NCBI RefSeq assembly: GCF_900128485.1
Contig: NZ_LT635860.1
Location: forward strand, 296,712-360,711
Length of the DNA: 64,000 nt
Reading direction: 5' to 3'
From: Duodenibacillus massiliensis
Lineage (GTDB): Bacteria; Pseudomonadota; Gammaproteobacteria; Burkholderiales; Burkholderiaceae_F
Shown in pieces: positions 43,629 to 52,980 of this stretch (positions are counted from its first letter, which is position 1; each line of letters opens with the position of its first letter). The translations under genes and the position numbers were made by a program. A model generated the notes under the pieces. That model ran no database searches, had not been told where the DNA came from, and was given only the letters and a program-made list of their open reading frames with translations.

Positions 43629-45050
43629 TCAGCGTTTGCCCGCTTCTTTTTCGAGCTTTTCGGCTTCAGGAAAGCGCATTTCAGCGTAGGGCACAAAGCG
43701 GCCGCCGAGCACCAACCGGTAGCCGATCCAGACACCCGCAAAGATAAAGATTCCGATGTAGGTCGCAAGAATCCCCTGCCAGTCAACGGGGTCCTTTAAA
43801 AACGCCTCATAGTTTTGCCCGAGCGTGACGGTCAGGCAGATTACAAACGCCAGGGCCGTCCCCAGGGGAAAGAATTTTGCGCGGTAGGGAAGAATCGACG
43901 TGTCAAACCCGTGGTAGGCGAGCCCCCGGCGAAAACGCCAGTGACAGACGGCAATCCCGAGCCAACACAAGAATCCGCCCATGCCGGAGGTGTTGATAAG
44001 CCACAGATAGACCGTGTCTTTGCCGTAGATGCTTGTTAAAAAGCAGAGCGCCGCAATCGCCGTGACGGCAATCAGGGCGCGCCGCGGAACGCCCGAAGCC
44101 GAAAGACGCGCGAAAAAGCGGGGAGCCTTGCCCTCCGTTGCGAGAACATAGAGCATGCGCGTTGCGGCATACAACCCGGAATTGCCCGCGGACAAAACGG
44201 TTGTGAGCACGACGGCGTTCATGATGGCGGCAGCGGACAAGAGACCCGCGCGCTCAAACACAAGCGTAAAGGGACTCACGCTGATGTCGGTAAGCTCGTT
44301 TTTAAGCAGCCGCGGGTCCGTATACGGGATGATGAGGCTGATCACCAGAATGGAGAGGATATAAAAAAGGAGAATGCGCCAGAAGATTTGGTGCGCGGCC
44401 TTGGGAATGTTCTTGCCCGGTTTTTCGCTTTCACCGGCGGCAATTCCCATGAGTTCGGTCCCCTGAAACGAGAACCCCACCACCATCGCGGTCATAAAAA
44501 GTGTGTGCCAGCCGCCCGCAAAGGGGGCGTCGCCGACGGTCCAGTTCGCCCATCCCGCGGGAGCGTCGCCCGCGAAGATCCCCCAGATCATGAGTAACCC
44601 CACGACGCTAAAGATGATGATGGTCGCAACCTTAACAAAGGCAAACCAGAATTCAGATTCGCCGAAACTCTTTGCGGACCCCCAGTTGATGAAAAAAAGA
44701 AGGGCAAGAAAAAGCGCGCTCCAGTACCAGCCCGGGATGTCCGGAAACCAGTAGTTGATCACAATCTGCGCGGCAACGAGGTCAACGGCAATCGTCACGG
44801 CCCAGTTGTAGACGTAATTGACGGCCAGGGCGTACCCAAAGCCCGGATCCACAAACCGTTCGCCGTAGGCGGCAAAGGCGCCGCTCACAGGAGAAAAGGC
44901 GGCAAGTTCGCCCAACGCCGTCATCAGAAAGTACACCATCACGCCGATCACGAGGTAGGCCGCAAGCGCCCCGCCCGGTCCCGCCTGACTGATCGCGGCG
45001 CCGGAGGCCACAAAAAGCCCGGTACCGATCGAGCCCCCGAGCGCGAGCAT
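43629..45050 (-). CDS. Amino-acid permease (AAT/APC family), 5' end possibly interrupted
   Basis: A 12-segment amino-acid/proton symporter of the LysP/AroP group, 473 residues from ATG 45050 (MLALGGSIGTGLFVASGAAI). Family conservation extends upstream: the same frame encodes LKRILKPRHLT before this Met. An in-frame ATG lies at 45179, but codon 13 of that frame is TGA (45141-45143), and no ATG, GTG or TTG lies between. Thus the native N-terminal tail looks cut off by a stop, and translation may restart at 45050. The conserved TM1 is kept, so a working protein is possible. Confidence 0.8.
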   Translation of the reverse strand: MLALGGSIGTGLFVASGAAISQAGPGGALAAYLVIGVMVYFLMTALGELAAFSPVSGAFAAYGERFVDPGFGYALAVNYVYNWAVTIAVDLVAAQIVINYWFPDIPGWYWSALFLALLFFINWGSAKSFGESEFWFAFVKVATIIIFSVVGLLMIWGIFAGDAPAGWANWTVGDAPFAGGWHTLFMTAMVVGFSFQGTELMGIAAGESEKPGKNIPKAAHQIFWRILLFYILSILVISLIIPYTDPRLLKNELTDISVSPFTLVFERAGLLSAAAIMNAVVLTTVLSAGNSGLYAATRMLYVLATEGKAPRFFARLSASGVPRRALIAVTAIAALCFLTSIYGKDTVYLWLINTSGMGGFLCWLGIAVCHWRFRRGLAYHGFDTSILPYRAKFFPLGTALAFVICLTVTLGQNYEAFLKDPVDWQGILATYIGIFIFAGVWIGYRLVLGGRFVPYAEMRFPEAEKLEKEAGKR

Positions 45051-45349
45051 CGTCAGATGCCGGGGCTTCAGGATGCGTTTGAGCTGATGGTTGGTTGCGT
45101 CAGTGTTGGTCGTACAGCGGATTTTGTGCTTAGCGTTGTCTCAACGGCGACACTTGGGGGGATCCTTGGGGCGAACCATAGCCCGAAAGATCGAAAAATT
45201 TCCATAAATGTCGGATAATGAGGTGTAGGCGTTTATGCGTAAGGACTTCGTCTCAAGGCACAAGCGCTGGTTTTTCGTACGTCAGAAATACGAAAATACA
45301 ATAAAAACAAAGACCGGCTTGAAACCAAACAACCGGCCTGACATGGTGG

Positions 45350-45377
45350 CTGCGCGGGGGAGCAATTCCCCGCGCAG
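45350..45377. other. Strong GC hairpin downstream of the phosphopantetheinyl transferase
   Basis: CTGCGCGGGG (45350-45359) pairs perfectly with CCCCGCGCAG (45368-45377). It lies 35 bp after the stop of the minus-strand gene but has a T-rich tail only on the plus strand, where I see no gene to terminate. Confidence 0.35.
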
Positions 45378-45412
45378 TTTCTTCTTATATGGGGGAAAGA
45401 CAAGCCCCGACA

Positions 45413-46093
45413 TCAGAGAAAGGCAGTTTCGGCCGTCAATGACGCAGCCACTTCCTCTGCCGTCGTGGTGAGAAGCCGGAGATCGGTTTTCTCGGCGGTC
45501 ACAACGGTGAGAAGCGTCTTTTCCGTGAGTTCCTCAGAAAACACCGCTGCCTTTTGTCCTTCATGCGTTTTGACGGCGAGTTCTTCTTCGTCAGTGACAA
45601 AAACCCCGGGAAGCTTCACCGCGCACTCGTTCATGCCCCAGGCTTCATAAAAAGCGCGTACCGGGTTATCCCGTACCTTTTCAAAACGCCGCTCGCCGTA
45701 AAGCCGTTTGTAAAGCGTTGCCACGGGTCTGTCTGCATCTATCACTTCAAGGTCAATCGCCGCGGGGGTGTCGGCCACCGCCACGCCGACCAAAGTCTTT
45801 GTGTGCGAGATCGTGGCATAAAGGGGCATTCTGACGCCGCTATCCCGGGCAACGATCAGGGGGGAAAAGGGCGGACGCTCTTTAAGAACCGCCTCGCGGC
45901 CGAAAAAGCGCATCAGAAGGACTCTCATCATCAGCCGCACCCAAAGGTAGTCAGCACGGCGCTTGACGCTTGCAAAGGACGCGGCGCGCACCAGAGCCGG
46001 CTCCGTGAGCCACCCGCGCGTGAGGTTTTCAGGCGGCAGCTCCGCAATCCGGGGCATCGTGAGAACGTAACAGGCAGGGGCGGATGTGGTCAT
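45413..46093 (-). CDS. 4'-phosphopantetheinyl transferase superfamily protein
   Basis: A 226-residue Sfp/AcpT-like enzyme expected to attach phosphopantetheine from CoA to carrier proteins. The two family motifs are present in diverged form: ATISHTKTLVGVAVADTPAAIDLEV (split here as ISHTKT, then AIDLEV, with magnesium-binding Asp and Glu) and FYEAWGMNECAVKL, where the usual W-x-x-K-E-A reads W-G-M-N-E-C-A. The Lys to Asn change is notable. No carrier protein or synthase gene is nearby. Activity is plausible but not certain. Confidence 0.75.
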   Translation of the reverse strand: MTTSAPACYVLTMPRIAELPPENLTRGWLTEPALVRAASFASVKRRADYLWVRLMMRVLLMRFFGREAVLKERPPFSPLIVARDSGVRMPLYATISHTKTLVGVAVADTPAAIDLEVIDADRPVATLYKRLYGERRFEKVRDNPVRAFYEAWGMNECAVKLPGVFVTDEEELAVKTHEGQKAAVFSEELTEKTLLTVVTAEKTDLRLLTTTAEEVAASLTAETAFL

Positions 46094-46510
46094 GGTTCAA
46101 AATAAAAGCGGGCATCAGATAAGCGGGATTGTAGACGCAGGCCTCACGCACGTGCGCAACACGGGCCGGCCGGAAAGTCCGGCTTTCGTGCGGAAAAATA
46201 GCCAATGCGCAACGACCTTTCCGGGATTGCCGGATCAGCCAAAAACTAAAGCCTGCCTTCGGTTTTTCTATGATAAGAACTTTCAGACTGCTCTGACTCC
46301 GTCTCAAAGCCCCGCCTCGTCTACAATGCCGCTGAAACATCCGTCAGACCTAGGCCGGGCGGCGTAGATAATTACGCGCATCCAATAACTTTTCTCTGAC
46401 ATATAGTTTTAAAGCTATAAAAGACCGTTGTAATACGTCCTGCGGACAATCCTTATCAGAGGAGGGGCATCACAAGCGCCCTGAAAGCGCTTACTGAGGC
46501 CCGAAACCAC
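46094..46510. other. Gene-free interval upstream of the hydrogenase operon
   Basis: About 417 bp between divergent genes. It contains a GC hairpin near 46161-46185 (GCCGGAAAGTCCGGC) and a CTACAATGCC motif at 46321-46330 resembling the -10 regions before the alcohol dehydrogenase and thiC. TTGTAATACGTCCTGCGGACAA near 46430 has TTGT...ACAA ends, but I cannot assign a regulator. No RNA gene recognised. Confidence 0.35.
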
Positions 46511-48529
46511 ATGACCCCCAGAAAATTACTTTACGGCGTCTGGAACGGCGTCCGGTATGACAATACCCACGGCGGCGACGCGGCTCCGGCCGACCTGCCG
46601 CTCTCAGCGCTCACGAACTTTAATCCGGGCAATCCCATTGACGCCTTAGTCGGAAGCGCGGGCTTTCTTGTTTTTGACGATAAGGTGCCGTTGGCCGGAA
46701 TACTTCTGAAGTACTACCGTACGGCGCGTCAGAATTCCTGCGGGCGCTGCACGCCCTGCCGCACGGGGTCGATTCTCATTGAACTTGCGCTCGAGGATAC
46801 CGTCAACGGCCGCGGCGACCGCGTGGACTGGGCCCATATTTTGGATTCAGCCGAGCAGATGTATCAGACAAGCCTCTGCGGGATCGGCCTCACAACACCC
46901 GTGGCGATCATCGGGGCCTTAAGGCACTTTAAGGGGCGGCTCCTTGACAACCCCTGCGAACTGATGGGCGACATGTACACGACGGTCACCGCCAAATGTA
47001 TTGAAGCCTGCCCCGCGCACGTCAACATTCCGCGCTACATCGACTATGTCCGTGACGGCAACACCGACCTTGCAGCGGGCGTCCTTTTGCATCACTATCC
47101 GCTTGTTGCGACCTGCGGGCGCGTGTGCGTGCGTCCCTGTGAGGGGGCCTGCCGGCGCAACTACGTCGATACCGCGGTTGCCATCCGCGACATCAAGCGC
47201 TTTGTGTCGGATAACGCCGGCGCGTCGGTCGCTGAAATGTTTGAGGGCGCCAAGCCGCAGCTTGACGCCACCAAAGCCAAAGTGGCGGTCGTGGGTGCCG
47301 GGCCCGCGGGGCTTAACTGCGCCTACCATCTTCTGATGAAGGGCTACCCCGTTGACGTCTTTGACAAAGACGAGCAGGCGGGCGGCATGGCGCTTCGCGG
47401 GATTCCGCCCTACCGCCTCCCCAAGGGGGTGCTGCAGAGCGAAACGGACGCCGTGAAAAAGCTCGGCGGCGTTTTCCATTACGGCGAACGGCTCGGCCGG
47501 GACATCACCGTTAACGGCCTTTTTGACGCGGGCTACGCCGCGGTCTTTCTCGGAATCGGCTGCGCGCAGGGCGCCTACCTCGGGCTTGCGGACGAAGACA
47601 GGACGCTTGAAGGCTACCGCAACGGCATTGATTTTCTGCTGCAGTGCGAAAAGGGTGTTGCCAAAAACGCGCCCCCGGTCTTTGAGGGGGACGTCGTGAT
47701 CGTGGGCTGCGGGAACGTCGCGATGGACTGCTGCCGCACGGCCCGGCGAACCGCAACCGGCAAGGTCCACGTCGTTTACCGCCGCACGATCAAAGAGGCA
47801 AGCGCCGACATGGAAGAAATTGAGGCCGCTCAAGCCGAAGGGGTCGAATTTCACTTCCTCACCAACCCCGTCGCGATCGTGAGCGAAGACGGCAAAGTCA
47901 CCGGCGTTAAGGTGACCCGCATGGAACTCACTGAAAAAGACGCCCGCGGCAGACGGGGCGTGAGACCCGTCGATGGCAGTGAATTTGTGATTCCCTGCTC
48001 AACACTTATTGCCGCGATCGGCCAAAAGATGGAAAAAGATGTTTTGACCGACGCCGACGGCGTGCTCCTGGACCGCCGCGGCAACATCGCGGTCACCGAA
48101 GCCCTCGCAACCTCCCGCCCCGGCGTTTTTGCGGGCGGAGACTGTGCAACGGGGCCCACAACGCTTATTGACGGCCTGGCTCACGGGCAGCGCGCCGCCG
48201 ACAGTATCGATGAATACCTCTCCCGCGGCTCCGTGGGCTTTGTGCCGCGCGCCCGTATGGGCCGCATCATCCGCGACTGCCGCCTGCTTGAAGACGGCGC
48301 ACCGCGCCTGCCGCAGCCCAAACTCACCCGTAACCCGTGTCCGCACATTCCGATTGCCGAACGCGAAAAGAATTTCCGCGAGGTCGATCTCACGATGAGC
48401 CCGGCCGAGGCGCGCAACGAGTCGCTGCGCTGCATGCGCTGCTACCGGCTTTTTGCCGTTGTCACACCGCGCCCGATTCCGGGTAACGACATGGTCCGGG
48501 GCGCCGACATCACACGCACGGGGGTTTAA
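46511..48529 (+). CDS. NuoF-C-terminal/GltD-like fusion, electron-transfer partner of the [FeFe] hydrogenase
   Basis: A 672-residue fusion. Residues about 40-140 match the C-terminal part of NuoF/HydB (SCGRCTPCRTGS, Cys77/80/83, with Cys123) that binds one [4Fe-4S]; the NADH/FMN domain is absent. From about 160 it is a GltD-type flavoprotein: a Cys-rich cluster region (CIEACPAHVNIPRYIDYV, TCGRVCVRPCEGAC), an FAD motif (VAVVGAGPAGLNCAYHL), a pyridine-nucleotide motif (VVIVGCGNVAMDCC) and a closing FAD motif (GVFAGGDCATGPTTLIDGL). It lies 3 bp before hydA and probably moves electrons between NAD(P)H and the hydrogenase. Confidence 0.88.
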   Translation: MTPRKLLYGVWNGVRYDNTHGGDAAPADLPLSALTNFNPGNPIDALVGSAGFLVFDDKVPLAGILLKYYRTARQNSCGRCTPCRTGSILIELALEDTVNGRGDRVDWAHILDSAEQMYQTSLCGIGLTTPVAIIGALRHFKGRLLDNPCELMGDMYTTVTAKCIEACPAHVNIPRYIDYVRDGNTDLAAGVLLHHYPLVATCGRVCVRPCEGACRRNYVDTAVAIRDIKRFVSDNAGASVAEMFEGAKPQLDATKAKVAVVGAGPAGLNCAYHLLMKGYPVDVFDKDEQAGGMALRGIPPYRLPKGVLQSETDAVKKLGGVFHYGERLGRDITVNGLFDAGYAAVFLGIGCAQGAYLGLADEDRTLEGYRNGIDFLLQCEKGVAKNAPPVFEGDVVIVGCGNVAMDCCRTARRTATGKVHVVYRRTIKEASADMEEIEAAQAEGVEFHFLTNPVAIVSEDGKVTGVKVTRMELTEKDARGRRGVRPVDGSEFVIPCSTLIAAIGQKMEKDVLTDADGVLLDRRGNIAVTEALATSRPGVFAGGDCATGPTTLIDGLAHGQRAADSIDEYLSRGSVGFVPRARMGRIIRDCRLLEDGAPRLPQPKLTRNPCPHIPIAEREKNFREVDLTMSPAEARNESLRCMRCYRLFAVVTPRPIPGNDMVRGADITRTGV

Positions 48530-48532
48530 AAA

Positions 48533-50329
48533 ATGAAAGCATTCATCAACGGGCGTGAATTTACCTTCACCGAAGGCGAAACGATTCTGAAGGCCGCCAA
48601 GCGCTTGGGGATTTTCATTCCGACGCTCTGCGCCTATCTGCCCCTGGAACATACCCCGGGCACCTGCCGTCTCTGCCTTGTGGAAACCGAGGTCGACGGC
48701 AAAAAGCAGATCGTCACAAGCTGCACAACGCCCTTAAAGGACGGCATGCGCATCGAAACCCGCACGCCGAAAGTCCGTGAAATGCAGCGCATGCAGATGG
48801 CCTGGGTCTTTGCCGACCACAACCAGGACTGCGCAAGCTGCGCGCGTCACGGTAACTGTGAGCTCCAGGACCTCGCGCTTTACGTGGGTCTGCAGCATAA
48901 CGGCTGCAACGGGCGCTTTACCGCCAAGCGCCCCGCCGACTGGAGCGCCAACGGTCTCATCCGCGACGCGGACAAATGCATCCGCTGCGCGCGCTGCGTG
49001 GAAGTCTGCCGTACGATTCAGGGCGACAAGGTCTCGGCCTTAACGATTAACGACATCGGCACGATGTGCGGCGTAGGGATCACCGGCGCCGAGCGCTGGG
49101 CCGACAGCCCCACGTGCGTGCAGTGCGGACAGTGTGCGCTCGTGTGCCCGACGGGCGCCCTGGGCGAAAAAGACGAAACCGAGCAGGCGATTGACTGGCT
49201 TGCCGATCCCGAAATCAAGACGATCGTGGCGTTTGCCCCGGCGGTGCGCGTCACGCTCGGGGAAAACTTCGGTGTCGAGTCCGGCGTCAATCTTGAGGGC
49301 AAAATCATCACGGCCTTAAAGATGATGGGCGCGGACTACGTCTGCGACATCAACTGGGGGGCCGACGTCACCATCATGGAAGAGGGGAGCGAACTGCTGG
49401 AGCGCCTCACGAAGAAAGGTACTTTGCCCATGATGACAAGCTGCTGCCCGGGCTGGGTGAACTTCGTGGAAAAGATTCATCCGGAGATGATCCCCAATCT
49501 CTCGACAACACGCTCGCCTCAGGGCATTTTCGGGTCGTTGGCGAAAACCTGGTTTGCCAAGGAGCACGGCATTGCCCCCAAGAAGCTGCGTTTCATCTCC
49601 ATCATGCCCTGTACGGCCAAAAAGGATGAAATCAAGCGTCCGCAGCTCATGAAGGGCTATGAGCAGGACACGGACCTCGTTTTGACGGTGCGTGAATTCA
49701 CGCGTCTTCTGCAGCGCCAGGGCATCAACCCCGCCAAACTCGAGGAAAGCACCTTTGATTCGCCCTTTATGAGTGAAAACACCGGCGCGGGCGTCATTTT
49801 CGGCGCGACCGGCGGCGTGATGGAAGCGGCATTGAGAACCGTTTACTTTAAGGCGACCGGCCGGGAATTGGGCCCCGTTGACTACGAACCCGCGCGCGGC
49901 ATGGCTTGGATTAAGAGTGCGGAAGTCGACCTCGAGAAACTCGGCAAAGTCAAAATTGCCGTGGTCCACGGGCTAGCGAACGCCGAAAAAGTGTGCGCCG
50001 ACATCGCCGCGGGCAAATGCGCCTTTGACTTCATTGAAGTCATGGCGTGCCCCGGCGGTTGCATCGGCGGGGGCGGCAACATGCGCGTCAAGAATAACTA
50101 CATGAATCTCGCGGAAAAACGCATCGCCGGGATTTATGCGGTGGATAAGACGCGCCAGATCCGCCAGAGCCACAACAACCCCGATGTGATTCGGCTTTAC
50201 AAGGAGTTTTTGGTCAAGCCCCTGTCGCACACCGCCGAAGACCTCCTGCACACGCACTACACGGACCGTAAGAAGGGGCCGCAGGAGCTCTCCATCCGCA
50301 ACATCTGGCAACGCGTCAAGCTCGGGTAA
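48533..50329 (+). CDS. hydA: [FeFe] hydrogenase catalytic subunit
   Basis: A 598-residue iron hydrogenase. N-terminal [2Fe-2S] domain (Cys33, 45, 48, 64), a His-ligated [4Fe-4S] (HNQDCASCARHGNC at 96-109), and two [4Fe-4S] clusters (CIRCARCVEVC, CVQCGQCALVC). H-cluster motifs are intact: TSCCPGW (302-308), MPCTAKKDE (358-366) and MACPGGCIGGGG (504-515). With the adjacent GltD-like partner it resembles the glutamate-synthase-linked group A2 of the HydDB scheme. It may oxidise or make H2 with NAD(P)H as partner. HydE, HydF and HydG are needed and are not in this window. Confidence 0.94.
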   Translation: MKAFINGREFTFTEGETILKAAKRLGIFIPTLCAYLPLEHTPGTCRLCLVETEVDGKKQIVTSCTTPLKDGMRIETRTPKVREMQRMQMAWVFADHNQDCASCARHGNCELQDLALYVGLQHNGCNGRFTAKRPADWSANGLIRDADKCIRCARCVEVCRTIQGDKVSALTINDIGTMCGVGITGAERWADSPTCVQCGQCALVCPTGALGEKDETEQAIDWLADPEIKTIVAFAPAVRVTLGENFGVESGVNLEGKIITALKMMGADYVCDINWGADVTIMEEGSELLERLTKKGTLPMMTSCCPGWVNFVEKIHPEMIPNLSTTRSPQGIFGSLAKTWFAKEHGIAPKKLRFISIMPCTAKKDEIKRPQLMKGYEQDTDLVLTVREFTRLLQRQGINPAKLEESTFDSPFMSENTGAGVIFGATGGVMEAALRTVYFKATGRELGPVDYEPARGMAWIKSAEVDLEKLGKVKIAVVHGLANAEKVCADIAAGKCAFDFIEVMACPGGCIGGGGNMRVKNNYMNLAEKRIAGIYAVDKTRQIRQSHNNPDVIRLYKEFLVKPLSHTAEDLLHTHYTDRKKGPQELSIRNIWQRVKLG

Positions 50330-50352
50330 TCCCGCGGCCCGCTGTCAGCCCG

Positions 50353-50388
50353 GCCTGTCCGTTTCGTTTCGAAGCGGGCAGGCTTTTT
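50353..50388 (+). terminator. Rho-independent terminator after hydA
   Basis: GCCTGTCC (50353-50360) pairs with GGGCAGGC (50376-50383) with one G-U pair, followed by TTTTTAG. It ends the two-gene hydrogenase operon. Confidence 0.8.
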
Positions 50389-50479
50389 AGTGAACGTAAA
50401 TTCATAATTTGTGCAACGCATTTTCATCCGGCCTGAAAATATAATATTTGAATTGTGTCAACCCACTCCGGAAGTGTTT

Positions 50480-52348
50480 ATGCGCGTGGCGCCTTTTGCC
50501 GTTGCGGCTCTCATCTGCTTATTCCTGGCCGGCCCCGCGGCCGCTCAGTACGACCCGCTGCCTGCCGGAATGCGTGCGGATGCCCCTGCCGGTGACGCTT
50601 CCGTTACCGCCCGCCCGGTTCTGAAAGTTGCACTTTTATCCTATTCGCCGCCCTGGTACGACGCGTCCTTTACCGACGAAACCATCCGGTTTATCGCGTG
50701 GAAAATGCCGCAGTACCGCTTTGAGGCAACCTGGCTTGAGGCGGAAAACTTCAATAAAACCCTCGCCAAGGGCGAAGCCGACATCGTGGCCGCACCCACG
50801 GCGCTTTTACAGCTTCAGACCGCGGGCCGCTACCGCGACCTCGTGACGCTCGTCTCTAACGACGCCGACACCAATAACGCTCATGCCGCGGCCGTCATCA
50901 CCAAGACCGGCCGAAGTGACATCACCGCCCTTAAAGACCTCACCGACAAGCGGGTGGCCTCCGTCACAAGCGAGCTTTCGCCCGGGATTCTTGAGGTCGC
51001 CCAGGAACTTGTGAGCCGCGGCATCAACGCGGAAACCTTTTATAAGCGCCTTATCCGTGTTGAGCCTCTGCGCATGCGCAAAGTCGTGGAGATGGTACAG
51101 AAAGGCGAGGTTGATGCCGGAATCGTCCGGGCCTGTTTTTTGGAAGACCTTACGCGCGCGGGAAGCGGCGACATCACCGCAGGGCTTAAGGTGATTGAGG
51201 AGCGCACCGGTGACGGTCTCACCTGCCGTCACACAACGCGCACCTACCCGGGCTGGGTGCTTGCGGTCGAAAGGCGAATGAACGAAACCGCCGCCCGCGA
51301 CATCACGGCGGTGCTTCTGACCAAACCCGCCAACGCCTGGGGCCAGTACTGGAGCATTGTCACGGACTACGGCGCGGTTGACGCGCTTCTCAAGGACTTA
51401 AAGCTCGGGCCCTACAAAAACCTGGGTGAAGTCAGTTTCACCGAGCTCACCAAAAAATACTGGCCTTTGGCGGTTCTGATTCTCATTGCGCTCACGGGCC
51501 TTCTGGCGCACGGCATTATTCTCGAAAAACTCGTGCGGCACCGTACCCGGGAACTCGAAAACGCCAACGCCGAGCAAAAAAGGGCCGAGCGCGAGGCCTT
51601 TGAAACCCATGAGCAGCTCGATGCCCTTCAGAGAGCCGGAGCCGTCGGGCAGATCTCCAGCCTTGTCGCGCACGAGATCAAGCAGCCTTTGGCGGGCATT
51701 CAGAACCTCTCGCGCGGCGTTTTGAGGCGGCTCGAAGACAGCGACAACCCTGACGAGGAGCTCTGCAAAGCCGTGGATGCGATCGGCGCCGAGGCCGCGC
51801 GTGCGGGCGAAATCATTGACCGCGTCCGCTCCTACAGTAAGGGTAAAAACGAGCGGCGCAACATTTCAGTGAAAAGCGAAATTCTCAGAATCACTCAGCG
51901 CTTCTGCCTTTCCGGCAAAGCCGCGGGCGTTCAGATTCTTTTGGGGCACCTCGAAGACGCCGCGGTCTACATCGACCCCATTGACTTTGAGCTCATCATT
52001 GTGAATCTCCTTACGAACGCCTCTCAGGCCGTGCAGGGCGAAGCCAAAGCCAAGGTTGAGGTCTCAAGCACCGTCACAGGCGGCCGCATTGAAGTTCGGA
52101 TCCGTGATAACGGCCCGGGCGTCGACGCTGAAACACTCACCAAACTCGGCCGCAGCGTGATGGCCTCAAGTAAAGCCGGCAGTCTCGGCATGGGGTTAAC
52201 CCTCGTGCACCGGCTCTGTGAAAACTGCGTGGGGCAGTTAAGTTTCACGCTTAATACCCCGGAAAAGGGCCTCACGGCACACGTGCTGCTGCCCGCGGCC
52301 CCCGCTTGCGACACACCGCGGCACAAACCCGACGGAGTCGACCCATGA
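50480..52348 (+). CDS. TtrS-like sensor histidine kinase
   Basis: A 622-residue membrane kinase. A signal peptide (VAALICLFLAGPAAAQ) precedes a periplasmic PhnD/TtrS-type binding domain (about 45-300; VALLSYSPPWYDASF, NAHAAAVITK). One TM follows (AVLILIALTGLLAHGIIL), then a helical linker, the phosphoacceptor His in LVAHEIKQPLAGIQ, and ATPase boxes NLLTNASQAV, RDNGPGVDAETL and GSLGMGLTL. ATG 50480 has GGAAG at 7 bases. A TATAAT lies at 50440-50445. TtrS senses tetrathionate; here the ligand is unknown. Its TGA overlaps the regulator ATG. Confidence 0.9.
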   Translation: MRVAPFAVAALICLFLAGPAAAQYDPLPAGMRADAPAGDASVTARPVLKVALLSYSPPWYDASFTDETIRFIAWKMPQYRFEATWLEAENFNKTLAKGEADIVAAPTALLQLQTAGRYRDLVTLVSNDADTNNAHAAAVITKTGRSDITALKDLTDKRVASVTSELSPGILEVAQELVSRGINAETFYKRLIRVEPLRMRKVVEMVQKGEVDAGIVRACFLEDLTRAGSGDITAGLKVIEERTGDGLTCRHTTRTYPGWVLAVERRMNETAARDITAVLLTKPANAWGQYWSIVTDYGAVDALLKDLKLGPYKNLGEVSFTELTKKYWPLAVLILIALTGLLAHGIILEKLVRHRTRELENANAEQKRAEREAFETHEQLDALQRAGAVGQISSLVAHEIKQPLAGIQNLSRGVLRRLEDSDNPDEELCKAVDAIGAEAARAGEIIDRVRSYSKGKNERRNISVKSEILRITQRFCLSGKAAGVQILLGHLEDAAVYIDPIDFELIIVNLLTNASQAVQGEAKAKVEVSSTVTGGRIEVRIRDNGPGVDAETLTKLGRSVMASSKAGSLGMGLTLVHRLCENCVGQLSFTLNTPEKGLTAHVLLPAAPACDTPRHKPDGVDP

Positions 52349-52980
52349 TGCCGGGCGAAAATGAAAATATCCTCATCCGCGTGGTGGACGACGATGCCCA
52401 TATGCGGGGCTCTCTGGAATACATGCTCACCGCAGAAGGCTTTGCGGTTAAAACGTACCCGAGCGCGCAGGCCTTTTTAACCGACGATGCGCCCTCGCGC
52501 CCCGGGTGCCTCATCCTGGACGTCAAAATGGACGGGATGACCGGGCTTGAACTTCAGGAAGAGATGATCCGGCGCGGCATCCGCCTTCCCGTTGTCTTTT
52601 TGTCCGCCCACGGCGACATTGATATGGCGGTGGACACGATGCAGAGAGGTGCCGTCGCCTTTGTGCAGAAAACCGCAGATCCGTCGCGCCTGATGGAAGC
52701 CGTGTATAAGGCCGTTGCGCAGACCCAAGCGAACAAACCCGATCCGGGCGAGGCCGTTGCCCGCTGGAACACGTTGACGCCCAAGGAAAAAGACGTCGCC
52801 AAGCTTCTCGCCAAAGGGCTTTTAAACCGTGAGGTGGGAATCCGCCTTGGGGGCATCTCAGTGAAAACCGTGCAGGTGCACCGCTCTGAAATCAACCGCA
52901 AATTAGGCGTTAAGGGCGTGGTGGAACTCACAGAGGCCGTTAACCGCATCCGTTCGCTTTTGGGAGACACTGCCGCATGA
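52345..52980 (+). CDS. TtrR/FixJ-family response regulator
   Basis: A 211-residue regulator. The receiver domain has the acidic pocket VVDDDAH, the phospho-acceptor in LILDVKMDGMTG, Ser in VVFLSAHGD and Lys in FVQKTAD. The C-terminal LuxR-type helix-turn-helix is LTPKEKDVAKLLAKGLLNRE with VKTVQVHRSEINRKLG. Four-base ATGA overlaps join it to the kinase upstream and to the flavoprotein gene downstream, an unusually tight three-gene coupling. It presumably activates its own reductase or the divergent Tat paralogue. Confidence 0.92.
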   Translation: MMPGENENILIRVVDDDAHMRGSLEYMLTAEGFAVKTYPSAQAFLTDDAPSRPGCLILDVKMDGMTGLELQEEMIRRGIRLPVVFLSAHGDIDMAVDTMQRGAVAFVQKTADPSRLMEAVYKAVAQTQANKPDPGEAVARWNTLTPKEKDVAKLLAKGLLNREVGIRLGGISVKTVQVHRSEINRKLGVKGVVELTEAVNRIRSLLGDTAA

